Below are positions 30,588-42,100 of a stretch of DNA of 64,000 bases, piece by piece (within the stretch, counting starts at the first letter, position 1; every line of letters starts with the position of its first letter). Below the pieces are notes generated by a model. That model was given only the letters and a program-made list of their open reading frames with translations, was not told the origin of the DNA and did no database searches. The position numbers and the translations under genes are program-made. This DNA is from Bedellia somnulentella. Lineage: Eukaryota; Arthropoda; Insecta; Lepidoptera; Bedelliidae. Location: positions 8,804,001-8,868,000 of the forward strand of contig OY755178.1 in the NCBI GenBank assembly GCA_963576735.1, given 5' to 3'.

Positions 30588-30720
30588 TTCACATGACTTT
30601 GGGTTTTTAATGATTGTTGGGCGATAGGCCTGCAGGCATATTTTAAGTGGCTGATGAATTTCTTATTCAGGACCCCTGGCTACCTATTGTTGGGATTTAT
30701 AGCCGTGAGATACGTAGGTG
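30588..30720 (+). repeat. SINE S1 3' fragment
   Basis: Contains AAGTGGCTGATGAATTTCTT and ends GGGATTTATAGCCGTGAGAT; the 5' half is lost. Confidence 0.6.
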
Positions 30721-31022
30721 GTTCAGTTATGTCGGATTTATATTTTTTATATTGTAAATTATACCCTGTGAACAAATTTATTATAGATTTGTTGGAACAG
30801 CAAAGATGTACTGGCCAGTACACCCCACTATATACCAACTTATAATTTTTATTTATGCATAGTTCGAGAAATTCTTAAATACCGCGATGTAGGATTATGA
30901 GAGAGATACTGCTAGTGTGCGAGTGAGTCCGCCGATACAGATATCATAGGTATTGTTTTTATAAAATCATTTCTTAGATAGTAAATACTAGCAAGACTAA
31001 AAAAATATATAAATATTTGTCA

Positions 31023-31974
31023 CTAGTGGATCGTCCCAGCTTCGCACGGGTAGCGTTGTTTTTTAAATATCTGAGGTTTCTTTCTTCAGTCACTGCTTAA
31101 GCATTGTGAAATTCAGCGCAATGTTTTCAATTTATTTAATTTATAGCACTCCCTAAACAGTGTAGTTTGGTGATTTTTAATGCGCATTAATGAACGGTTC
31201 AGTATTTACATTAAAAAGCAAATTTTGGAATAAAACGCTATGAAGTATTTATAACAATCTGAAAAATAAATCATTACGTGATGTAGGATGCAACTACTGG
31301 CGCCATCTAGTATGTTATATATAAATTAGTAAAGATTTGGTTTTGGTCACGGGCGCGCTGGCTTATTTTATGTATAATTTCGGTGTTTGTCTACCGATTT
31401 CTATGATTCTTTTTTTATTGAATAGGTAATAATGTTACCTTTTTTAAATTAGGGATGAGTGAGAGGTTTACAAACGTAAGAGTAAACAAATATAATCAGA
31501 ATGTTCCGAACTGCTAAGCTATCAGGAATTACACGTGTTATTGTGAGTCAACCGTAAAAGATAGACATAAACTGTTCGGGATTTTTTTTTAGATAATTTT
31601 ATGCAGAATTTTTGCGTCATACATGATTTCTATGTAAGTTTAACCATTAAGGCTGCACACGCGACGGAAGCTTGAAAAATGGAGTTACTTCTCCCGTTTT
31701 CCCAAAATTTCCCTTTACTACTCTGCTGGAAAGTATACAAAAACCTGCGCAGGAGTATGAAGAATAATTGTACCAAGTTTCGTTAGAATCCGTCGAGTAG
31801 TTTTTGTTTCCATAAGGAACATACAAACCGACAGACAGACAGACAGACAGACAAACATTTTACTGATTGCATTTTTGGCATCAGTATCGATCCCTAATCA
31901 TCACCTGATAGTTATTTTGAAAATATATTTCATGTACAGAATTGACCTCTCTACAGATTTATTATAAGTATAGA
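31023..31974 (-). mobile_element. Non-autonomous Helitron
   Basis: The minus strand begins TCTATACTTATAATAAATCT at 31974 and ends with a GC-rich hairpin region (CTACCCGTGCGAAGCTGGGA) and CTAG at 31023, followed by T. No coding capacity seen. A GACA run at about 31830-31855 lies inside. Confidence 0.75.
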
Positions 31975-33777
31975 AGATAATTATTACAAGAATAGAACAT
32001 GATTTTTATTTTTGAATACTCTATTGGCCCCGCCTTGGCATGGGTAGTGTTATTTTTCAAATTATTTATGTTTCACAATCATTGCTTAACCCTCACGAAA
32101 TTTTGCGTGATTGCGTGAAGCGCTGATGAATAATATTTCAAACCTTCCTTACAGACAAATTAACACATCCTTTCAACGTTTCTTCAACCTCCCCCGACAA
32201 ACATTTCCTCTTTATAATAAGTATGGACAAACCCATATTATCGTTGTCATCTGGTGATAGTTAATTTCCCTTCGCCCGGACAGTGTACCCTTCATAATAG
32301 GAAGAAAAGCTAAATAAATTATTATAAATTAATCTTTTGCTTTTCCTTAGGAAATTTTTTCGCCGTTAATAATCTTGATAAATACATAATTTGTTTGCCA
32401 ATAAATGAAACCACAGCATAAAATCAAGATGTTTAATATTCTTAATCTCATATTTTTATAAATTATGTTTTCGTACAAAATTAGGACATTAAAAAGTATA
32501 CTTACATACAAACATTACTTAATAATACTTTCAACTAAATCAAAAACTTAAGCTAAATTCGCAAAACTGCTACCATACCATAATTTGTAAAAAAAAGTTG
32601 CTTTAAAAAATATGTTTTCTTTTTTAAATAACAAGAGAGCTTATACAAATTTTAAACATCTAAGACAAAATAAAATGTCTATTAAAGAAAATCGTTTCTA
32701 ACAAAATTATGCGACAGCACATTGTTTTTACTTGTGAACCTAGCTTTACTAAATTGTTTTACGTTCACTACGAAATGAACAAAATTTGCATGTTCTTAAT
32801 ACTAATTAGTAATTGCAAGCCGACATGTAGTGTATTTACAATCGAACTTCAAGAACAAATGTGTTCAATATTCAATAGCATGCTGAATTGAATCGACATC
32901 GTCATAATTTTGATTATCCACAAATAAATTTGTGCACAAATCTCTAAGGATAAGAATACCACTAATCCACTTCTTTTTAACGCAGACATGATGGAGACAA
33001 AACAACCAGTTCAAAAAACATTACTCCATAAAAACCAAAACTTGAAAGTAATACATATTCAGTTGGGGGGCCTCATTCAAAGTGTAAACCTTATGTTCAG
33101 TTGTAATAAATAATTAAAGAAAAACGGCACTTTTTACACAACTTGCGAATTATGAACTTAAAAGTTGAAGTAAGCTTCAAAAATACTGTGAAAAATATCA
33201 ATTACTCTTTAATCCCCCAGACTTATTCATTGCTTTTTGTAATAGTTATAAGGCGCAAAAAAAAACTATTGAAACAAAAATGTATATCAAGCACCTTCAT
33301 TTTTATAATTCTCGCTAGGGTCAGCTGATAACTTTACTTATTCAACAATCCATATTACTCTTAAATCTATATATACATGTATTAAAAACTAGGTTACAAA
33401 AATAAATATATGATGAGTTTAAAGCTTTAATATTTTAATAGTGGAACAGAATCTTAAAAGTATTCGTTATATAAAAAGTGACGAAAGATATTTTTTCCTA
33501 CTTACTGGCTTAGGATCTCTATAGCTACTTAAGTTATATTTTACACATTGTAAACATAACATCTAGACGATTACATATGAATAAAAACGTAGTGTATCGA
33601 AAACTAGTAAGCAAAGTAGAGCTAATTATTCATCAATACTACAACCTAAGTAAATGTTGGCAGTGATAAATTAATGTGGTACCGGTGGAAACATGCATAG
33701 CAATAAGAGAAAAAATATATTCATGGATAGAAGCAAATACTACAAGTTTATCTATCAAAAAGTCTAATATGCCTAAA
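31975..33777. other. Intergenic DNA with a Helitron fragment
   Basis: About 32000-32225 repeats parts of the Helitron ends (GGCATGGGTAGTG, CCTCTTTATAATAAGTATGG). The rest is AT-rich with no coding signal. Confidence 0.5.
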
Positions 33778-34189
33778 GGCTGGTTTACACAGTGCGAGCT
33801 GCTGCCTGGCAAGTAGACAGCTTCTCGGTTTGTCTACTCGTACGCCAGTAGCTCGGCTCGCCTTTGCTGTCTACACAACACCCAGTCCCAGTCCGAGTCG
33901 AGTTGCGATGTCCACGGGGTTCCACTCACAACTGTCCGGCTGGCACTGGCGAGCTACTGCCGAACGCGTCCAAACGATGCGAGCGTCGGCTGAGCCGCTG
34001 TCATGAGTGAGTTGCTGCCGGGCGAGCAGGCGAGTGAAAACAAAAAATGTTGAAGTAACTCGGATGCGAGCTACTGACCAACTCGCACGTACGAGTTACT
34101 CGTAAGTTACGTCCAAACAGTGCGAGTTACTGCAGTGCAGCTACTCGGAAGGCTGACTCGTACGCTAGCTCGCACTGTGTAAACCAGCC
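33778..34189. mobile_element. 412-bp terminal-inverted-repeat element
   Basis: Perfect 23-bp inverted ends start GGCTGGTTTACACAGTGCGA at both termini. The inside is GC-rich and repeats GCGAGCTACTG and GCGAGTTACTG variants in both directions. Flanks read TAAA on the left and ATAA on the right, so a TAA duplication is possible but offset by a base. The superfamily is unresolved (PIF/Harbinger would fit). No transposase. Confidence 0.82.
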
Positions 34190-35621
34190 ATAAGATAAGT
34201 TTCTATTTCATTTTATTTGACGTCATAACAACATGTCAACGTTGAAATTACATCTTTGACTTTCATAACATTAAAATTGTGATAAAGAGTTTGTCACAAA
34301 ATAAATGATATGTATGTTTGAAAGTACCAAAATGTGTCATTTACAATTTTGTGAATCTTACATCGTAATAGAGCTTATGATATAAGATAATAGATAATTA
34401 AATTACGCGTGCATTTTACTAAGTATTTTATTCAAAATAGACTGATAAATCGTTATTTCCATAAAAGATCTATAAGAACCATGCACTAATCAATGCTTAA
34501 TTCTATTAATATTAATAATAACCGAAAAATCCATCATTAGTAAATACCTGTTTTTTAAAGAACCTAAATTTGCTGTCGAAAATGTTTCATTTTATACACG
34601 CCTGTTAACACTTGCGTGGTTTAATAATATACAAATAATTTGTTTAATATGCGTATAGGGAAACATGAATGGGCGGCCAAGGCTTCAAAAAGGGAAACTC
34701 TTTTCGATTCAGAACATCAAAATAGCTCTAACAAACGCCAGTATTTGTTGATCGTGCTTTAGAAAAATTCACCTAAGTTTATATCATAGTATAACACTAA
34801 ATTCGATATGTAAGCGTAGCACCAAGTGCCACAATGAAACCTTTACTATTAGTAGAATCAAGACTATGTAACATAAGCATTGCAATGTAATAAAAAGGCA
34901 TACATGCCTTACTACAGATGCTCATAGATGATTACTTGTCTTCCTGGAAAAGCTATAAATGTCAAAAACTATAAAATATACTCCAGTTAATAAAAATAAC
35001 AAACATACAGAGAACACACGTCATCTCTTTGTTACACGCCGCCCCAGTTATTTTAATAGAAATTAAACATTTCTTAACACATACTAAAAGGTTCAATACA
35101 AATGTTTGTGATTCATATATAAGTTGAACATGATTAATGCAAAAAATATTTTAATTCTTTTCATAATCCATTATTGTGGCAAGGTTAATTCGAATTGGCA
35201 TGTAATAGTTGTTAGTATTTTTTAAATATATATTTTAAAGGAGGTTTTAATGCTCGTTTTATTGCTTGATTTCTCGTTATTATTTGGGATATTGCGATGT
35301 ATTCAACATATAAGAAGTTATTGCAATAATTTTATTGTCCTACTTAAATTTCATATTAACACTGGGTGTTTGTTGAAGATTTAAAAATAATATTTATGTT
35401 TAAATTAAGAAACACCAAATGGTTTAAATAACAAAACTTAGGATTATGTTCCTTGCATGCACTCGAGATGGCAGCATGAAAAAGTTATTACACAATTTCA
35501 TTAAGTCCTTTAATTCATTAATTAATCAACACGCTTCTATTTCATGTAGCACCAAACAAAGGTCTTATTAATTAGAAATACTAAATTCATTAACCTAACG
35601 CTAATATTGTAATGTTAAATA
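34190..35621. other. AT-rich DNA downstream of gene C
   Basis: No gene or repeat recognised. Probably intergenic between genes B and C. Confidence 0.5.
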
Positions 35622-36113
35622 AATTACAATACAAAGAATACATTATGATACAGAATCAACAGATCTTGACAAAAACTACATATCATTTCAAACGTACAAT
35701 GTCTCGTCCTTTATTCATCTTACTTCACATAGAAGTAACAATGATGGCAATAGGTCAAAGTCACTTGTTATACGCCAAAAGAGTGTCCAAAGTATTTTTG
35801 TTGTTACTAAGTAAAGAGGTTATTTGCGCCATCTATTGAGCGCCGAGAGAAGACACAACGAAGCTGAGTAAATTACAAACCAAAGACATTTTATGATACA
35901 GATCTTGAGAAACCTATCATTTCAAACTTACAATATCTCTTCTAGCATTAGTGTTACCTTACAAAGAAGAAACAACGAAAGTAATAGGTCCAGGTCACGT
36001 GTTCTGCGCTAGTAGAGCATCCAAAGTGTTTTGGTTGGAATTCTGTATGGAGGTTAGTTGCGCCATCTGTTGGGCGCCTAACGAAGACACCACGTGTTGG
36101 GGAATGTTGATCT
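35622..36113 (-). repeat. Tandem duplication of gene C terminal exon and 3'UTR (about 249-bp unit)
   Basis: 35622-35870 and 35871-36113 align along their length (AATTACAATACAAAGA and AATTACAAACCAAAGA at the starts, TAGGTCAAAGTCAC and TAGGTCCAGGTCAC later). The upstream-strand member is the used last exon. The downstream member keeps the frame for about 30 codons with one TAG at 35833-35835 and ends with its own TGA at 35761-35763. Confidence 0.82.
35761..35861 (-). pseudogene. Decayed duplicate of gene C last exon
   Basis: Reads VVSSLGAQ, stop, MAQITSLLSNNKNTLDTLLA in the same frame as the real exon (VVSSLGAQQMAQLTSIQNSN). It has no acceptor of its own because the duplication broke inside the exon, so it is probably only transcribed 3'UTR, if that. 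Confidence 0.75.
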
Positions 36114-36147
36114 GTACGGGCACTTGGACGTTGCCGCTTGTGGGGAC
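35995..36147 (-). CDS. Gene C terminal exon
   Basis: Acceptor TTATCTCCACAG. 50 codons then TGA; Q/V/N-rich (VPTSGNVQVPVQINIPQHVV), no finger. It is partly duplicated downstream. Confidence 0.82.
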   Translation of the reverse strand, partial: VPTSGNVQVPVQINIPQHVVSSLGAQQMAQLTSIQNSNQNTLDALLAQNT

Positions 36148-39100
36148 CTGTGGAGATAAAAAAATGATGTTTAGGAGTTAGTATCTCTGAAGTCTTTCAT
36201 TTGTTATGTTTCAAGAGAATTAACAGGACCTTTACCGTTAGAGACTTATTATTGAAATTTTATCTTGATATTCATAATCATAAATCTTAAGAATTTGTAA
36301 AGGTACATTGCGACCGTTAGTACAAAAAAGTTTATAAATAATATTCACAGAATAATTTGGCACATACAAACGAGTTCAATTCTAATCAAATTTATTGGTG
36401 CAATTTACTTTCAATCAGATTATATTATATCATTCTGTCGGCTTAGAATGACGCTACTATATAATTAATTTCGTTATGGTTACTCCTTTTACTGCCGTGG
36501 CTATACGTTTGTTTGTTTAGAAATGAAGTTTAAAGAAAATACAACACCAAGGTAGGCTCCAGCCCTTTGTATGCGAGGTGAGATTAGGCTTGCCAGGTCT
36601 TTTATATGCACAGATACGCAATCAAAAAGCCTAACCATGTCCAACATCATTGATTATGTCAATCATCTGGACATGTGGCAACTCTAGATGCATTAACTTA
36701 CATGTAACCAAGAGAAAAAGAAGTGTTAACGTTTGTGTTTGTTGTCAACACTTTAAGTTGTTGATTGTCTACTATATCTATTGACTGTTCTGTTAATGTG
36801 TGCATTGTGTTTGTGTTGGTGGTTACGTTGAAAAAGAATGTATATTTTATAATTCAGTTTCATGTAAATTTTGAATTGTTACTTGTTAAGTGTTATGTTT
36901 TTTAAAACAAATATGTATTTGTATTAGATATTAATTATATGTCTCGGCTAAAGGACTAGCTTCCAAGCCATGTAAATAAGTAATAAAAAAATAATAACTT
37001 ACATGTATGGTGATCTCAGCGGCGTCCCCCTTGCCGGCGTACAGCGTGGCGGCCCCGTCCCCGTCCGCAGAAGATTCCTCTCTCGCGCGACGCAGCTCGT
37101 GGGACCGGGCGTGCTTGCGGAGGTGGTCTTTGCGGTAGAAACCTAAGAAAGTACGATTGTTATTTAAGAAGAAGAAAATACAATAGACTGTGTAGTGCCG
37201 GCTTAGAATAGCACTACCCCATTTTTTCCGGTGGGTGTAATTAAGAGGCGACTAACGGTATTGGGGCTTTTAAGGGATTTTTGGGCGATGCGGTTGGAGA
37301 CCCATCACCAAAAACCTTTATTTCACCATCTTTTCCCCACGCAACTTCCAAAAGTGGCTGAGGAATTTTTAATTCCCTAGCTCTGGCTACCCCTTCATGG
37401 GATTTATAGCCGTGAGTATATGTTATGTTATGTTAAAATACAATTATTTCAAAAAATTTTAAAATTGTATATAAACATAGTTTTTTATGTTATTGGATAT
37501 CTTCACCCTTCGGGGCTAGTAATGTGCCGTTCCCGGTATCTTACTCATAGCGAGTATTTTCCCGGTAGCGTTCCCAGTAACATTCCCAATAAGTGGTAAT
37601 ATAGGGGAACATTGAAGAATAAACTGTTTTATCATGACTTTAATTATAATAACTTTTCGACCGTGAGGTTTTACGTCACATTTTAATCAAATTATATTAA
37701 TATTCTTATTCTAAACAGTATATTCCCAATGTTCCCCTGTGTGCCCCCGGAATATTCCCAGTAAGTTACCGGGTATTTTCCCAGTCAGTATGTTATGTTA
37801 ATTACTGAGTAAAAATAAAAAGTCGAAAAATACATATTATTTATTCAACAATCAACCTGTTATATAAATATAACAATAATAATTCTTTAGCACGTAAATA
37901 TTGGAGTAATTAACTATTTTAAATCACAATAATTCAGTCATAATCACAGATAATTAGAGGGATAAATCAAGTGGGAAATATATCTTCCAAATCAGTCAGA
38001 TTCGTCGTTATTTAGGGGGTTTTGGTCCATTTCGTTATCTTCAACCTCCGAAATTTCAATTCCGGGTTCTGAGTTGAATGAATCTACGTCAATCACAGCA
38101 TTATTTGACAATTCGTTATTGATTAATGAGTTATTTGATAAAACATCTGAAAACTCGTCTTCTTCTGAAACTGATTCTGCTGACCACACTGTATCAGCAC
38201 TATCGACAGATTTATTTGCTATCGTCGGCCCATTCATTAATTTCCAATTGTGGGATACAAAACAAATTTTTCCCGCTCGGTTTGTTGTTAACCTGTTTCT
38301 CTTTTTTTGTATGCACATTCGAGAAAGTAGAAAATGATCTTTCTACTGATGCTGAAGTAGCCGGAACTGATAAAATCTTCAAAGCTGCTTGTGCCAAAGA
38401 TGATTTCGGGAACAGTGACTGCCACCATAACATGGGTTCAACTGTTTTAGCCATCTTCCACACAAATTCTTTTTCCCATATGCTTCGACGACATTTATAA
38501 TTGGACAGTTCTTCATCACATATTCATAATTACTTCCATTCCTGCGATGTTTTCCTCATCTTTTAAAAACACACCTTGATTATTGGGATCTAAGATTGCT
38601 GCCGCAAAATGTATCGGTTTAAGGGCATTCGCTTTTCTATTTCTGAATTTCGTCGTCAAGCTTTCTTTGTCGTCACCCAAAAAGGCCTCTGAATCTGAGT
38701 TATGAAGTAGTGCTTCAATTTCGCTTACTGCCTTGTGTACTTTATGAATAACACAATAATCACCTTCTAGTTTGGTAATCCAATCAACAATAGGTTTTCT
38801 TATTTTTTCAAGTTTTTCTAATTCGTAACATACGGTTTCATCCAAAAGTTTTACTTTATATTTTGATAGACGTTGTATATCTTCCTGGATTACTAAAATT
38901 TGCAATATAACTTTTGATTTCAAGAAGCTTTTAAGACATTGCATAAGAGACTTCCCCACCTAGTCTTGACGGGTAACTGAAGAGAAATATTTATGCATTT
39001 GTCTTCTGCAATCTTTCGATATTCCGCATTTACAATATGTGATTGGGTAATATACTTTATTATACCTACAATGTGTGCAAATAAGTTTCTTATCTTTGGT

Positions 39101-42100
39101 ATCTTTAACATATCTCCAATCAATAAATGTAAAGAGTGTGCCAAACATCCGATCCACATTGTCTTTTCATATTTTGCTTTTAATAATCTGCCACATTGCA
39201 CCATGTTGGATGCATTATCTGATATGATTGCCAGAAACTTTGCTGTTCCAAATTCTTCCAAAATTTTAGAAATCTCGTCAGTTAGGTATTCAGCTGTATG
39301 TTTAATATTTTTAGTCTTAAATTTATAAAAATATGGCTTTGGTGCATATAAGATAACGTTCAAAATTGATTCATTTCTCAGATTCGACCACCCGTCAATT
39401 GCCAAATGTAACACACTTGCTTGTTTCCGTTACATTATCTTTCATTTCAGTGTATTCCTTGTCCAACAAAGACGTAGCCAAAACTTTACGTGATGGAGGA
39501 CTGTAAGTAGGTTGTAGCATATATAGTGCCTCTTTCCAAAGTGGATGCTCCAACAGACACAGTGGAGCACCGCTTACGAAGATAGCTTTTGCGATGGCCC
39601 GATGTACATCCATCTAAAAGAGAAAAAAGATCAAACTAAAATTTCAACGACAAATACTAAAATGTCTAGGTATGTAGGTAATTCTTGTACTACATAAGGG
39701 TTAAAGGCTATAATTAGACAAATTTATCATAAAGTAAGATACTATGCAGCTACGTTATACAATATTCCGTTATGAGGAGTTATTTAAAAAATCAATCTGT
39801 CAAAGCCTAGTCTGCTAAATTTCGACTTTTTTCATACAAATATTTGACAATTGTTTTTTTTTTTAAATAACTCCTCATTGTAGTAATATGTTTAAATTGC
39901 AGATTATTTGCAATAAGTTAATCAATACATTATTAAAATTAAAACTGTTTTTAGCCAGAGACAATTAAAATACAACCAAATTGTGTGCATTCAGTGTGGA
40001 CTGCGTTGGATTGATTCCTTCATAATATAGAGTGCGCTGGCGATTATTTTAAAAGACGCTTCCGTTATTCAAAATGGCGGACAGCGTTGGACAGTGGCGG
40101 CAACCAGTTTGACTTTAGAGTTAAGTTTGAGCTATTTTTATGCACTTAATTTGCGTATCTAATATTAAATAAAAAAGTAATGGAATATTCAATGTGCACA
40201 ATTGCACATCATTAAATGAAATGTTACAATATCCGTTTACTTAGTCAAGCGATTTTTGCAAATATTATAAAGAGAGACTTACCACATCAAATTCGTTTGA
40301 AATCCTACTCGATAAAGCCACTAAAGATGTTGAGGTTCCCGGTCGTGGCTGCGCCTCGGTTTTATCATTAATTTTTTTAAATAAGTCTTTGACGTCACTG
40401 GGGCACAAAGCACATTTCTTTAAATGTGCCACAAATTTCGTTGCATTTTTGAAATAATCAACAGTTTTACAAAATGAACACGTGAAAGTGGTTTTATCAT
40501 TGACAGTAGTTTTTGATATAAAATAGTCGTACACTTTACTTTTCGGTTTCATTTTTACACGTTGTTCGCCCACGGTATCTCAAGGGAAACTAACGGTTTT
40601 ACGAGGCGCGCACGCAGGCAACCACCGCTTGTAAGAGCAACAGAGATAGAACGATAGGACAGAGTGCTCTTTTGTACACAAGAATCAACCAAAAAAACAT
40701 AAATTGTACCTGAGGCATATTTTATGATGTCAATTAGTCAGTAAAAAGCGAAATTTAAATTTGTTTCAACATATTAATATATATGCAAATATTATTTATA
40801 TTTGTACGTACCTACAAACATTTTCTGTACTTTTAATTGTTTATTTTAATACTGTGTCTTGTTTTGATCAATATTGTTAAGCCTAGTACAAAAAATACTG
40901 CAAAACAAAATTGCAACCAACAACATTTGAATATTCCCAGTGTTTGGGAATGTTACTGGTAATATTGGAAACTTACTGGTAAGTTACTAAATGGGAAACT
41001 ACTGGGAACGAGTATTTTCCCAACGGCACATCACTATTCGGGGCCCTAACATAATACGGACTTCTACCAAGTATCACTGGATTTCTAAAAACTTTGGCAT
41101 TCAAGTAGGGCGTAGAAAATAGGTATCAGTAAAGACTATATTTAATATATAAAAAGTTACCTTTCCCACACTCAACACACATTATTAAAAGTTACCTTTC
41201 CCACACTCAAGTCACATTATTAAAAGTTACCCTTCGCCGTTCAACACACATTACTAAAAGTTACCTTTCCCACACTCAAGTCACATTATTAAAAGTTACC
41301 CTTCGCCGCTCAAGACACATTATTAAAAGTTACCTCTCACACACTCAAGACACATTATTAAAAGTTACCCTTCGCCGTTCAACACACATTATTAAAAGTT
41401 ACCTCTCACACACTCAAGACACATTATTAAAAGTTACCCTTCGCCGCTCAACACACATTATTAAAAGTTACCTCTCACACACTCAAGACACATTATTAAA
41501 AGCTACCTTTCCCACACTCAACACACATTACTAAAAGTTACCTTTCCCACACTCAACACACATTATTAAAAGTTACCTTTCCCACACTCAACACACATTA
41601 TTAAAAGTTACCTTTCCCACACTCAACACACATTATTAAAAGTTACCTTTCCCACACTCAAGTCACATTATTAAAAGTTACCCTTCGCCGTTCAACACAC
41701 ATTATTAAAAGTTACCTCTCACACACTCAAAACACATTATTAAAAGTTACCTTTCCCACACTCGCCGCACATTTCGGTCTTGACGCCCGAGTGTATGACG
41801 GTGTGCAGGTTGAGGTGCTCCCGGCGCTTGAACCCCTTCCTGCAAACCGCACACACGTACGGCCGCTCGGGGTTATGGCCCAGTTTGTGGCGCTCGAGGT
41901 GCTCTTTGCGCTTGAGACTGGAAATATTGGGTATAAATAAAAGATGTTATTAAAGGAAAGAAAAATTTCGACACTGGCGGGGTTCGAACCCGCGACCTTC
42001 GGGTATACGCCCCCGTCGCTCTGCCAACTGAGCTACAGTGTCAGTTGGCATCCATATTTATGAGTAATAATCCCCACATGAGGAATTCATGTCAAAAAAC

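Noticed and set aside
31828..31856. GACA repeat as a microsatellite of interest
   Set aside because: Short run, a normal part of this Helitron type in Lepidoptera.
33778..34189. CpG island or promoter
   Set aside because: The GC content is explained by a transposon with exact 23-bp inverted ends and repeated internal words.
41152..41741. CRISPR-like array
   Set aside because: Units are contiguous with no unique spacers, in an animal intron, and clearly derive from the adjacent exon-intron junction.
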